Made by a program: the position numbers and the translations under genes. From an uncultured Piscinibacter sp. (GTDB taxonomy: Bacteria > Pseudomonadota > Gammaproteobacteria > Burkholderiales > Burkholderiaceae_C): DNA of 64,000 nt. Each line of letters opens with the position of its first letter. Within the stretch, counting starts at the first letter, position 1. Shown piece after piece: positions 40,740 to 48,916 of this stretch. The DNA lies in assembly GCF_937952055.1 (NCBI RefSeq), contig NZ_CALFYO010000010.1, positions 146,370-210,369 of the forward strand, given 5' to 3'. The notes under the pieces are model-generated. The model was not told the origin of the DNA, searched no databases, and was given only the letters and a program-made list of their open reading frames with translations.

Positions 40740-41858
40740 TCAGAAGGTGGCGGTCACGTACAGCTGCAGCAGGTTGGCGTCGAAGTCGTACGCCTGCCCG
40801 TTGCGGATGTCGGTGAAGTTCTTGTAGTTGAAGCGGATGCGCTCGTACGAGCCGACGATCTTCAGCTCGTACTGGCCGGGAACGCGCTTGGCCACGTAGC
40901 TCAGCTTGCCGCCCAGGCCGAGGCTGCGGAAGGCGCTGAGCTGGCGATTGCGAGACACGTAGGTGGTCTCGGTGGTGGCGTTGTCGCTGTAGAACAGTGC
41001 TTCGCTCTGCGAGTAGAAGCGCGTGAAACCGTCCGCCAGCCAGTCGCTGCCGACGTAGCGGCTGTAGCCCGCCTCCAGCGTATGCGCCTTGATGTCCCAG
41101 GTGTCCCAGAAGTAGCGGTACTCGGCGCGTGCGGCGTTGCGGTCACCCAGGTCGCCGACGACGCGCAGCTTCAGCGCGCGGCTGGTACGCGTGCGCGGCA
41201 TGCGCTCGGGCACCGTGGCGCCGAACACGACCGCCGCCCGGTACGGGTTGCCGAGGTAGCCGGAGTCGGAGACGACTTCGAGGTTGGCGCTGGCGAGCAT
41301 GCTCGGCGTGAGCACCTGCGTGAGGCCGAGCCGGTACTGCCAGTGCTTGGCCGTGTCGGCGAAGGTCGGATCGCCATTCCTGGACACTTCGTCAACCGAG
41401 CGCGTGTAGCCCAGTGCGACGGTGGTCATGTTGCCGAACACCTCCTGCGCCACGTCGACACTGAAGCTTTCGGCGACGTAGTCCGGCTCCTTGCTGCGGT
41501 ACACCGACAGCGACATCAGCGAATCGCGGTGCGCGTAGTCCACGCCGAGGTCGTAGGCAGTGCGCTTCTCCTTGAACGGGCTGGCGGTGGTGACCACGTC
41601 GATCGAGGCATTGCTCACCGCGTCGACGTAGTACGAGCCCGACAGCGACACCTTGTCGGCGAGGCTCTTGCGCACCAGCAGCGCCGGGCCGTCGGCGGTG
41701 ACGCCGCCGCCCTTGTAGAGGTGGTAGAGCGCCTCGGCGCGGTTCTCCGGCAGCTCGATGGCCTTGGCGCCACCGACGGCCAGCAGGCTGCCGAGCAGAC
41801 CGACCAGGCGCTGCAGCAGCCCGGGCAGGCGCGAGAGTCGGCCTTCAGTTGCAGCCAC
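40740..41858 (-). CDS. DUF3570 outer-membrane barrel protein
   Basis: A 372-residue protein with a signal region (~1-32) and a long beta-barrel ending in the terminal phenylalanine strand (LLQLYVTATF). The DUF3570 hallmark GPALLVRKSLADKVSLSGSY followed by VSNASIDVVTTAS lies at about residues 57-91. DVVTTAS resembles the D-x-x-(S/T)-G-A-(T/S) site where ApbE attaches FMN, and an apbE gene is in this operon; attachment is my inference. It starts at GTG 41858 after AAGGAGG, inside the end of the DUF4266 gene. Confidence 0.83.
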   Translation of the reverse strand: MAATEGRLSRLPGLLQRLVGLLGSLLAVGGAKAIELPENRAEALYHLYKGGGVTADGPALLVRKSLADKVSLSGSYYVDAVSNASIDVVTTASPFKEKRTAYDLGVDYAHRDSLMSLSVYRSKEPDYVAESFSVDVAQEVFGNMTTVALGYTRSVDEVSRNGDPTFADTAKHWQYRLGLTQVLTPSMLASANLEVVSDSGYLGNPYRAAVVFGATVPERMPRTRTSRALKLRVVGDLGDRNAARAEYRYFWDTWDIKAHTLEAGYSRYVGSDWLADGFTRFYSQSEALFYSDNATTETTYVSRNRQLSAFRSLGLGGKLSYVAKRVPGQYELKIVGSYERIRFNYKNFTDIRNGQAYDFDANLLQLYVTATF

Positions 41859-42096
41859 AGCCGCCTCCTTGTGCCGTGTTGGCACCGCGCGAGGCCTCGC
41901 GCACGACGAGCACGTGCTCGCGGTGCCGTGCGGCCAGCGGATCGCCGCCGACGCGCATGATCGGATCGGCCAGTCGCTCGCGCTCGTAGGGCTTGACCCA
42001 GGGCTCGGGCATCGACGGCAGCGACAGCGAGGAGCAGCCAGCGGACAGGGCGGCACCGGCCAGCAAGGTGCCGAGGGTGAGGCGACGCGTGCTCAT
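41845..42096 (-). CDS. DUF4266 small lipoprotein
   Basis: An 83-residue lipoprotein (LSAGC lipobox) containing MPEPWVKPYERERLADPIM and ending in a cysteine-rich GGGCGCN, the standard form of DUF4266. Family members are nearly always encoded beside a DUF3570 protein, a thioredoxin and ApbE, as here. The terminal cysteines may bind a cofactor or metal, or be TlpA substrates (inference). It overlaps the TlpA gene (ATGA) and the DUF3570 gene. Confidence 0.87.
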   Translation of the reverse strand: MSTRRLTLGTLLAGAALSAGCSSLSLPSMPEPWVKPYERERLADPIMRVGGDPLAARHREHVLVVREASRGANTAQGGGCGCN

Positions 42097-42623
42097 GATT
42101 TCAGCAGCTCGCGGACCTGCTGGTCGTAGGTCAGCTCGTAGCCCTCGCGGTAGCCGCGGTGCAGGTGGCGCAGGCGGCCGTCGCGGTCGATGATCAGCGT
42201 GGTCGGCATGGTGCTCAGGTCGTAGAGCCTGCTGACGCGCTTGTCGCCGTCGAGCAGCACCGGGAAGGTCACGCCCAGCTTGGTCGCCGTGGCCACCGCA
42301 TTGCGCGGGTCGTCGTCGATGTTCACGCCCATCAGCACGAAGCCCGAGCTGCGGTACTTCTCGTACAGGCGGTTCAGGTGCGGCATCTCGATCTTGCAGG
42401 GGCCGCACCAGGTGGCCCAGAAGTTCACCATCACCACCTGGCCGCGCTGCTCCTGCAGCCGCATGTTCGAGCCTGCGGTGGTGCGCAGGGTGAAGTCGGG
42501 GGCAGCGCCGCCGCCGATCGCAGCGCGTGCGCTGCCGAGTGCACAGGCGCCGGCGGCGGTCATGGCCGCGCCCAGCAGGCGGCGGCGCTTCGGCGAGAAC
42601 GGGGGAGTCGCTGCGTGGTCCAT
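42093..42623 (-). CDS. TlpA-like periplasmic thioredoxin
   Basis: A 176-residue thioredoxin-fold protein with the active site WATWCGPCK (about 69-77) and TMPTTLIIDRDGRL carrying the cis-proline. The N-terminus has an RRR motif before a hydrophobic stretch (KRRRLLGAAMTAAGACALGS), suggesting Tat or Sec export. It likely reduces disulfides in the periplasm, keeping heme-binding or DUF4266 cysteines reduced. It is coupled to DUF4266. Confidence 0.9.
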   Translation of the reverse strand: MDHAATPPFSPKRRRLLGAAMTAAGACALGSARAAIGGGAAPDFTLRTTAGSNMRLQEQRGQVVMVNFWATWCGPCKIEMPHLNRLYEKYRSSGFVLMGVNIDDDPRNAVATATKLGVTFPVLLDGDKRVSRLYDLSTMPTTLIIDRDGRLRHLHRGYREGYELTYDQQVRELLKS

Positions 42624-42631
42624 GGGCGGGA

Positions 42632-43270
42632 TCAGAAGTAGTAGGCGATGCCGGTGGTCAGCTCGAGGTTCTGCGTGTTCTGGCGAACACCGAGCAGGTC
42701 GTAGCTGAAGATGTGGTCGCGCATGTCCACGCGAACGGCCCAGCGGTCGCTGAACAGCACGCGGAAGCCGAAGCCGACGTTGAAGGTCTGCTTGCGCTGA
42801 TTGGCGAACTTGGTGCTGCCGACGCCGCCGATCAGGTAGATCGACGAGGCTTTGGCGAGCTTGCCGCCGAGGAAGATCTCGCCGGGGAAAATGTTGTAGC
42901 CGGCCGAGACGTTGTAGTAGCTCAGCTTCTTGTCGGTGTCGGCCAGCGGGCCGGAACCGGGGAAGATCTCGGTGAAGGTCTTGTCGGTGACCTTGGTCTG
43001 CGCGAACACGGTCTCGACGAAGAAGTCCTCGCTGAGGTGGTAGCCGAGGCGCAGGCCGGCGATCGCGCTGGCGCCGAAGCTTTGCGTCGCATAGGTGCCC
43101 ACCAGCGCGCCGACCTCGAAGTCCTTGGACGGGAATTTCGGGATGCGCACGTCGCGGCGCTGCACCTCGGGCACGATCACCTGCTCGTTGGCGGGCTGTG
43201 ATTCAGGCGGCGTCTGCGCGAGCACGGGTGCGGCGAACAGCGCGGGCAGGAGAAGGGCGGGCAGTCGCAT
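42632..43270 (-). CDS. Outer-membrane beta-barrel protein (OmpX/OprF-like), 212 residues
   Basis: Signal peptide about 1-18 (ending VLAQ), a proline-rich lead and ~8 amphipathic strands ending in YYF, the typical terminal aromatic of an outer-membrane barrel. Clear strands include FEVGALVGTYATQSFGASA and NVGFGFRVLFSDRWAVRVDM. It lies between the TlpA gene and a second barrel gene, so both are probably stoichiometric parts of the complex. No specific family named. Confidence 0.82.
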   Translation of the reverse strand: MRLPALLLPALFAAPVLAQTPPESQPANEQVIVPEVQRRDVRIPKFPSKDFEVGALVGTYATQSFGASAIAGLRLGYHLSEDFFVETVFAQTKVTDKTFTEIFPGSGPLADTDKKLSYYNVSAGYNIFPGEIFLGGKLAKASSIYLIGGVGSTKFANQRKQTFNVGFGFRVLFSDRWAVRVDMRDHIFSYDLLGVRQNTQNLELTTGIAYYF

Positions 43271-43294
43271 GGTGGTTCTTGTGTAGGGCCTGGC

Positions 43295-44062
43295 TCAGAA
43301 GAAGAAGGACAGACCGCCGGTCAGCGCGCGGTACTCGCCGGAGCGGACGTCGTTGAGGAAGGCGGTGTAGATCGAGTAGTCGGCGCGCAGCACGAATCGC
43401 TCAGTCAGGTAGTAGCGCACGCCGATCGACGCGTTGGCGAGCTTGGCGTCGGTGGGCGTGGCTGCCACGAGGCTGAGATTGGGGATGTTCCTGAAATTGC
43501 CCACGCCGGCGGCGAAGAAGGGCGAGATGCGCTGGTCGGAGAACGGCTCGAGCTGCAGGTTGACGTGCCAGAAGTTGGTGCCGGAGAACACGCCCTGCAC
43601 CTGGCCGAGCGTGGCCTCGATGCCGATGGCCTCCGACAGCTTGTAGCCGGCCCAGAATTTGAGCATCGGCTCCGACTTGAAGTGGCCCCAGGCCGCACCG
43701 AACTCGGCACGGCGCTGCAGGAAGTCGTCGAAGGCGATGTCCCGGAACGAGCGCGCCACACCCGCCTCGGTCAGCGTGCTGACGAGCTGGCGGCGGTGCA
43801 CCCAGCCTTCCTTGCCGTTCTCGGTGCGCACCTTGTACCAGTCGGTGTAGCGCAGCTGGATCTCGACCCACTCGGCGCGCGCGGCGACGTGGTGGATGGG
43901 GTAGCCGCGGCCCGGCCCGGTGCGCATCTCGAGGTAGGGGTCGGTGACCTGCAGCCGCTCGACGGGCGGCGCCTCGTCGGCTGCGTGCACGGGCAGCGCG
44001 GCGGCCAGGGCCAGGGTCAGCACGCTCAGGCCGCGGACGAACGGGGACGTCGGCGGCCTCAT
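43295..44062 (-). CDS. SH3-domain plus outer-membrane barrel protein
   Basis: A 255-residue protein: signal peptide about 1-28, a bacterial SH3-like domain (~38-95; YLEMRTGPGRGYPIHHVAAR, WYKVRTENGKEGWVHRRQL) that may contact peptidoglycan, and a C-terminal eight-strand barrel ending GGLSFFF. The combination links cell wall and outer membrane. The ATG overlaps the stop of the preceding lipoprotein gene; a further ATG 12 bases upstream is less likely. Confidence 0.82.
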   Translation of the reverse strand: MRPPTSPFVRGLSVLTLALAAALPVHAADEAPPVERLQVTDPYLEMRTGPGRGYPIHHVAARAEWVEIQLRYTDWYKVRTENGKEGWVHRRQLVSTLTEAGVARSFRDIAFDDFLQRRAEFGAAWGHFKSEPMLKFWAGYKLSEAIGIEATLGQVQGVFSGTNFWHVNLQLEPFSDQRISPFFAAGVGNFRNIPNLSLVAATPTDAKLANASIGVRYYLTERFVLRADYSIYTAFLNDVRSGEYRALTGGLSFFF

Positions 44063-44643
44063 TGGGTGTTGCACGTGCCGGTCTCGGGATCGGCGGGTGT
44101 GAACATGCTGTTGCCGGCCACGCTGAACTCGTCCTGCCCCTGAGGCACCGGGCGGCTGATCCAGTAGGCGATGCGCCGGGCGTTCTCGTCCTGCATGTCG
44201 GCGAAGATCTGCCCGCCGCCGTGCAGCACGGTGAGCAACGGCTTGGCCAGCAGCCGGCTCTGCGTCGGCGAGCCGATCACCGTCGCGCCCTGCGAGGAGT
44301 AGAAGTTCTTGTACATGTCGGTGGCGCGCACCTCGTCGACCGTGCTGGCCGCGAGGTCGACCAGGTTCGCCTGCGGCACGACGCGCAGCGCGCCGCCGGT
44401 GCCGGTGCGGGTGTCATGGCAGCCGCCGCTGCCGCAGGTGTTGGTGGAGATCACGCCGTTCTGGTCGACCTGCAGGGGCGTGTCGTAGATGACGTTGATG
44501 CACCTCTGGAAGTAGACGAACGACAGCTTCTGGCCCGTGGTGCCCGGCGGGTTCTGCACCGAGTCGGGATTGGACAGCGGGTTGCCGCCGCCACAGCTGG
44601 CCACCAGCGCGGCGGCAAAGATCGCGGCGAGTCGCTTCGTCAT
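44059..44643 (-). CDS. Lipoprotein with CX4CH motif, cytochrome-like partner
   Basis: A 194-residue lipoprotein (lipobox VASC). It contains NTCGSGGCHDTRTG, a C-x4-C-H arrangement that may bind c-type heme in a non-standard way, and otherwise lacks known domains. It overlaps the large tri-heme-motif lipoprotein gene (ATGA), so the two are probably made in equal amounts and work together. The C-terminal ENARRIAYWISRP is reminiscent of cytochrome-associated regions in planctomycete-type cytochromes. Confidence 0.75.
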   Translation of the reverse strand: MTKRLAAIFAAALVASCGGGNPLSNPDSVQNPPGTTGQKLSFVYFQRCINVIYDTPLQVDQNGVISTNTCGSGGCHDTRTGTGGALRVVPQANLVDLAASTVDEVRATDMYKNFYSSQGATVIGSPTQSRLLAKPLLTVLHGGGQIFADMQDENARRIAYWISRPVPQGQDEFSVAGNSMFTPADPETGTCNTQ

Positions 44644-47630
44644 TGCGTCGGACAGCCGCTGGCGATCCAGGCGGCGATGGTGTTGTAGTTGGCGCTGCCG
44701 GCGGGCAGCAGCGCCGTGGCCTGGCCGGTCGCGCCCGAGGGATGCGGCACCGTCGATGGCCGGCTCAGCAGTGCATTCGACGGCCCGTTGCACACGTCGG
44801 AGATCATCGTCAGCGTGACGTTGTAGTCGCCCTCGACGCTGCCGGCGAGCACGAAGCGGTTGTTGGCGAACGACGCCGCCGTCTGCGCCGCCCCCGAACT
44901 GCCCTCCGGCTGGTGACAGCTCGCGCAGTCGGACTGCAGGATCGGGAAGATCTGCGACTCGAACGTCGCCTCGCTGAGCGTGGTCAGCCGCACCGGGCTG
45001 CCGTTGGCGACGAGGTCGTTGTAGTACAGACCGCCGAGGTCCATCCACTCGCTGATCAGGCGCTTCTCCGCCAGGTTGAGCATGGCGGAGTGGTCAGGCG
45101 CCGTGGCGGGCGGGTTGGGGTGAGTGGTGCGTGCGTCGGCGCTGGCCTTCAGGGCCTCGCCGAACATGATCTCGGCGAGCCGGCTCGAGCGCGCCATGCC
45201 GGCGGCGTTGCCGGCCATGGTCTCGACGAGCGCCGCGCCACGAACGATCTCGGGCTCGCCCTCGCGCAGGCGCGTCAGCGGCAGGCCGGTGGTCTGGTCG
45301 ATCACCGGGTCGCCGACCACCAACTCCTCGTACGAGGTCACCCGGCCAGTGCCCGAAATCGTGCCGCGCAGGTCGAGCCTGGCGGTGTCGGCGTGGCAGC
45401 CGGTGCAGGTGTTCGCGCCGCGATCGCGCGTCCACAACGGCTGGATGTGATCGGGGTAGTTGATGAATCCGTTGGTCGGTGCCGGGGTGGCGAGGTCGTC
45501 CGCCGGGCTGGTGTTGTTGGTGTAGCGGATGCTGATCGGCGCACGTGCCGTCACGCCCGTCTTCGTCGTGTCGGCCCAGACGTCGGCGAACTCCATGTCG
45601 GCGCTCAGCGCGAAGCGCGAGTTGTCCAGGCGCGTGCGCAGGGAGGCCATGGTCTCGCCGGACTGGTGCTGGCTGGCCAGAGCCGGGTTCAGTGCGGCCG
45701 GCAGCGTGTCCACCACCGTGCCGGCGTTGATCGACGCGCCGCGGCGCGGGCTGTGGCAGCCCAGACAGGTGCGGCGCTCGCCGGGTCGCACCTGGATCCA
45801 GTTCAGGTGCGTCTGGATGCCGCGGCCCTTGGCGTCGATGACGGTCAGCGCCAGCGGCGTGTCGGCCGGCACGCGCAGCTTGAACGAGCCGTCGGGCTCG
45901 ATCGGCGCGTAGCCGAGGATCTGCTGCGGCTCGAAGTCGGTCTCGCCGATCGCCTCGCGCATGCCGGTGCTGCCGGCCTGAGGCGGCACGACGCGCGTGG
46001 CGCGGATGAAGCGCATCGGCGAGCAGTGGTAGGCCGGGTCGGCCGGGTCCTTGATGCGCGAGAGGTCGGCCACCAGGGCGCGCGTGTCCGAGGCGTTCAG
46101 CGGTGCGGCCTTGGCAATGCCGGCGCTGCAGCCGTTGGCGAGGTCGGCGGCGGCGATCATCGACTCGCCGTTGCGGTCGAGGCCGTCGGTGTCGTAGACG
46201 CTGCGCACCTCGATCTCGCCGAGGTTCTGCGCCGCCAGAGTGGCGTCGACGCTGGTCGGGTCGGTGGCGTTCGGCTCGGGCCGCACCTCGATGGCCACCG
46301 GGTCGACGTACATGAAGCCGGCCGGCGGCGAGGCGATCGGCAGGAAGGTCTGCTTGACCGGGTCGTACATGTAGATGCCGTAGGCCGCCGGCGCGTTGTC
46401 CTGCACCGGCGCGGCAGCGCGCTCCGCGCGCGACATCGTCTCGTCCTCCAGCATGGCGCGCTCGGCGTCGGTGAGGTTGGCGCACGGGATGACCGTGCCG
46501 TTGCGTGTCACCTCGCAGGGGCGATAGGCGAGCAGCACGCGGTCGGTGCCGTCCCACAGCGGGTAGGGCGTGGAGATGCGGCCATAGGGCGAGAGGCCGC
46601 GGCTCTGGTTCAGCGGCTTGTCGGTCACCTCGACCTGGCCACCCACCGCCGCCACCGTCTTGGTCGACGGCGTGTTCTGCTCCGAATAGTTGGCGGCGTC
46701 GATGAGCATCAGCGAGCCGCCCTCCTGGGTGCGCGACAGCGCCATCAGGTCGGAAGACACATAGCCGGCGTACTTGCCCTTCGGGTCCATGTCGCGCGGA
46801 TGCAGGAAGCTGTTGCCCGGGCTGTGCGCGCCGTACAGCACGAACATGTCGGTGCCGTCGGGCTTGACGCGGAATACCGCGAAGCGGTTGCGCGGGCCGA
46901 CGTGCTCCCAGCGCGAGAACATGATCTCGCCGTTCGGTCGCACCACCGGGTTGCGGTCGTGGCTGGCGTTGACGGAGATCTGCGTGATCGCGCCGCCGTC
47001 CTTGTCCATCGTGTGCAGCTGCAGCACGCGTTCGCGCTCGTACTCGTCGAGCGCGTAGAAGGTCCGGCCGCCCTGCACGGTCCTCGTGCGGCCCTGGCGG
47101 TTGGAGGTGAACACGAAACCGCGGCCGCCGGGCAGGTAGGCCGGGTCGACGTCGTCGTCGGTCGTCGAGGCGGTGAGGCGGCGGAACGTGCCGCCGGTCA
47201 TGCCGCCGTCGGTCATGTCGTATTCCCAGATGTTCCAGCGCCCGGTGCAGGCGGGAACGCCCTCGATCTCGGCGCTGTTCGAGGTCGGGCACTTCATCGA
47301 GAAGACGATCTTCTTGCCGTCGTAGGACACCTCGGGGTCGGAGGCGTCGCCCACACCCTGCGTGAAGCGCGCGGTCAGGTTGTGCTCCGGCGCGCTGGGG
47401 CTGGACTTCTCGCGCAGCATGAGGTCGCCGCCGGGCGCGCTCGGCGAGCCGTTGGTCGGATTGATCGTCATCGCGGTGGAGCGCTTGACGTAGGCAATCG
47501 GCACCTCGCCCGACACCGTGACGGTGCCTTCGCCGGTGCTGCCGCCGGAGCAGCCCGCCGCGATGGCGGCGGCCACGGCCGCCAGGCCGAATGCCGCGAT
47601 GCGGCCCCGGGGACATGACAGTTTCTTCAT
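44640..47630 (-). CDS. Large lipoprotein: PD40 propeller with three c-type heme motifs
   Basis: A 996-residue lipoprotein (AAGC lipobox). The N-terminal half has TolB/PD40-like propeller blades (DASDPEVSYDGKKIVFSMKC, YLPGGRGFVFTSNRQG). The C-terminal half has three heme-attachment sites, CLGCH, CTGCH and CASCH. Layout and length resemble the hydrazine synthase alpha-subunit-like family, but the organism is not an anammox bacterium, so that activity is not claimed. It probably carries electrons or oxidises a substrate at the outer membrane. GAGGAGG precedes ATG 47630. Confidence 0.85.
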   Translation of the reverse strand: MKKLSCPRGRIAAFGLAAVAAAIAAGCSGGSTGEGTVTVSGEVPIAYVKRSTAMTINPTNGSPSAPGGDLMLREKSSPSAPEHNLTARFTQGVGDASDPEVSYDGKKIVFSMKCPTSNSAEIEGVPACTGRWNIWEYDMTDGGMTGGTFRRLTASTTDDDVDPAYLPGGRGFVFTSNRQGRTRTVQGGRTFYALDEYERERVLQLHTMDKDGGAITQISVNASHDRNPVVRPNGEIMFSRWEHVGPRNRFAVFRVKPDGTDMFVLYGAHSPGNSFLHPRDMDPKGKYAGYVSSDLMALSRTQEGGSLMLIDAANYSEQNTPSTKTVAAVGGQVEVTDKPLNQSRGLSPYGRISTPYPLWDGTDRVLLAYRPCEVTRNGTVIPCANLTDAERAMLEDETMSRAERAAAPVQDNAPAAYGIYMYDPVKQTFLPIASPPAGFMYVDPVAIEVRPEPNATDPTSVDATLAAQNLGEIEVRSVYDTDGLDRNGESMIAAADLANGCSAGIAKAAPLNASDTRALVADLSRIKDPADPAYHCSPMRFIRATRVVPPQAGSTGMREAIGETDFEPQQILGYAPIEPDGSFKLRVPADTPLALTVIDAKGRGIQTHLNWIQVRPGERRTCLGCHSPRRGASINAGTVVDTLPAALNPALASQHQSGETMASLRTRLDNSRFALSADMEFADVWADTTKTGVTARAPISIRYTNNTSPADDLATPAPTNGFINYPDHIQPLWTRDRGANTCTGCHADTARLDLRGTISGTGRVTSYEELVVGDPVIDQTTGLPLTRLREGEPEIVRGAALVETMAGNAAGMARSSRLAEIMFGEALKASADARTTHPNPPATAPDHSAMLNLAEKRLISEWMDLGGLYYNDLVANGSPVRLTTLSEATFESQIFPILQSDCASCHQPEGSSGAAQTAASFANNRFVLAGSVEGDYNVTLTMISDVCNGPSNALLSRPSTVPHPSGATGQATALLPAGSANYNTIAAWIASGCPTQ

Positions 47631-47656
47631 CTTCGCCTCCTCTGATGCCGGCCCGG

Positions 47657-48676
47657 TCATTGCCGGGCACCGTCGACCGCTGAAGGACTGCCCGAAAGCA
47701 GCCCGGACGAGTAGTGCAGGGCCCCGGCCGCGTCGACGACGACGGCATCGACACCCGAGAGCGATTCGACGAGTTCCATGCCGCGCTCGACGCCGAGCAC
47801 GAACACGGTCTTGGACAGGCCCTCGGTGGTGAGGCCTTCAGGCGCCAGGATGGTGACGCTGCGCACGCGGTCCGGCGAGCGGCCGGTGCGTGGGTCGATC
47901 AGGTGGTGGCAACGCACCCCGTCGCGCTCGAAGTAGCGCTCGTAGTCGCCCGAGGTGGAGATCGCCGTGTCTTCCAGCGGCAGCACGGCGACCACGCCGC
48001 CCTCGCGGCGCGGATCGCGGATGGCGATCGTCCAGGGCCGGCCTCGCCGGTCGCCGAGCACGCGGCTGTCACCGCCGGCGGTGACGATGGCGTGCTCGAT
48101 GCCCAGTGCGGCGAGGATGGCCGCGCCGTTGTCCACCGCGTGGCCCTTGGCGAAGCCGCCGAGGTCGATGCGCATGCCTTCGCGGGCGAAGCGCACCGTG
48201 CGTGCCTTCGGCTCGAGGATCAGGTTGCGCCAGCCGATCGCGGCGCGGGCCCGCTCGAGCGCCTCGGGCGTGGGGGCGATGCCGCAGCGGTAGTCATAGA
48301 GCTGTCCGACGCTGGCGAAGGTGATGTCGAAGGCGCCATCGGAGAAGCGGGAGAAATCCAGTGCGCGTTCGAGCAGCCGGTACATCTCCCCGCTCAGCGG
48401 TACGGCCTCGCGCGCCGCGTCGCGGTTGATGATCGACAACTCCGACGCCGGCTTGTGCGGGCTCATCGCGTGGTCGATGCGGTGCATCTCGTCCATCACC
48501 GCGGTGATGGCCGACTGCGCCGCGCGCTCCTCGTCGCACCACAGCTCGACGCGGATCGCCGTGCCCATGATGGCCTCTTCGCGGTGGAACCAGCCGCCGC
48601 GCGGCTCGTTCACCACCATGGACGACGCCGTACGCGCCGCGGCACGTCTGCCGAACGACAGGCCGAAGAATGACAA
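47657..48676 (-). CDS. apbE: ApbE-family FAD:protein FMN transferase
   Basis: A 339-residue protein covering the whole ApbE domain: MGTAIRVELWCDEE, DGAFDITFASVGQLYDY, RIDLGGFAKGHAVD, ITAGGD-type VTAGGDSRVLG and ISTSGDYERYF, then CHHLIDPRTGRSPDRV. ApbE moves FMN from FAD onto Ser/Thr residues of exported proteins. It is the first gene of the 17-gene operon, so the operon should contain a flavinylated target. It starts at TTG 48676 after GGGAG. The 240 bases upstream (48677-48916) hold no gene and no strong promoter; TTGACG at about 48740 (minus strand) is the best -35 candidate. Confidence 0.9.
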   Translation of the reverse strand: MSFFGLSFGRRAAARTASSMVVNEPRGGWFHREEAIMGTAIRVELWCDEERAAQSAITAVMDEMHRIDHAMSPHKPASELSIINRDAAREAVPLSGEMYRLLERALDFSRFSDGAFDITFASVGQLYDYRCGIAPTPEALERARAAIGWRNLILEPKARTVRFAREGMRIDLGGFAKGHAVDNGAAILAALGIEHAIVTAGGDSRVLGDRRGRPWTIAIRDPRREGGVVAVLPLEDTAISTSGDYERYFERDGVRCHHLIDPRTGRSPDRVRSVTILAPEGLTTEGLSKTVFVLGVERGMELVESLSGVDAVVVDAAGALHYSSGLLSGSPSAVDGARQ

Positions 48677-48916
48677 GACCCGCTCCCTTTTTTAGTAGTG
48701 CGGGTACATCTTCCAGCCTTGCCACACCCAATTTGCGTCAAAACTTGGCAAACGGCGATGACCTTACAACCTGACGCACAAGAAACCGGTTAGCCCTTGC
48801 GGGGAGTGAGAGCAGATGTATCAGGTGCGTGCAGACGATGCGGCTGCTTGACGGGGCGGCAGGCAGGATCCTTCCGCGACGCAGGCCGCAGAACCTCTGC
48901 GCGGGCGAGGCGCCCG

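Noticed and set aside
44640..47630. Hydrazine synthase activity for the tri-heme-motif lipoprotein
   Set aside because: Only overall layout is similar; the neighbourhood and organism type give no support for anammox chemistry.
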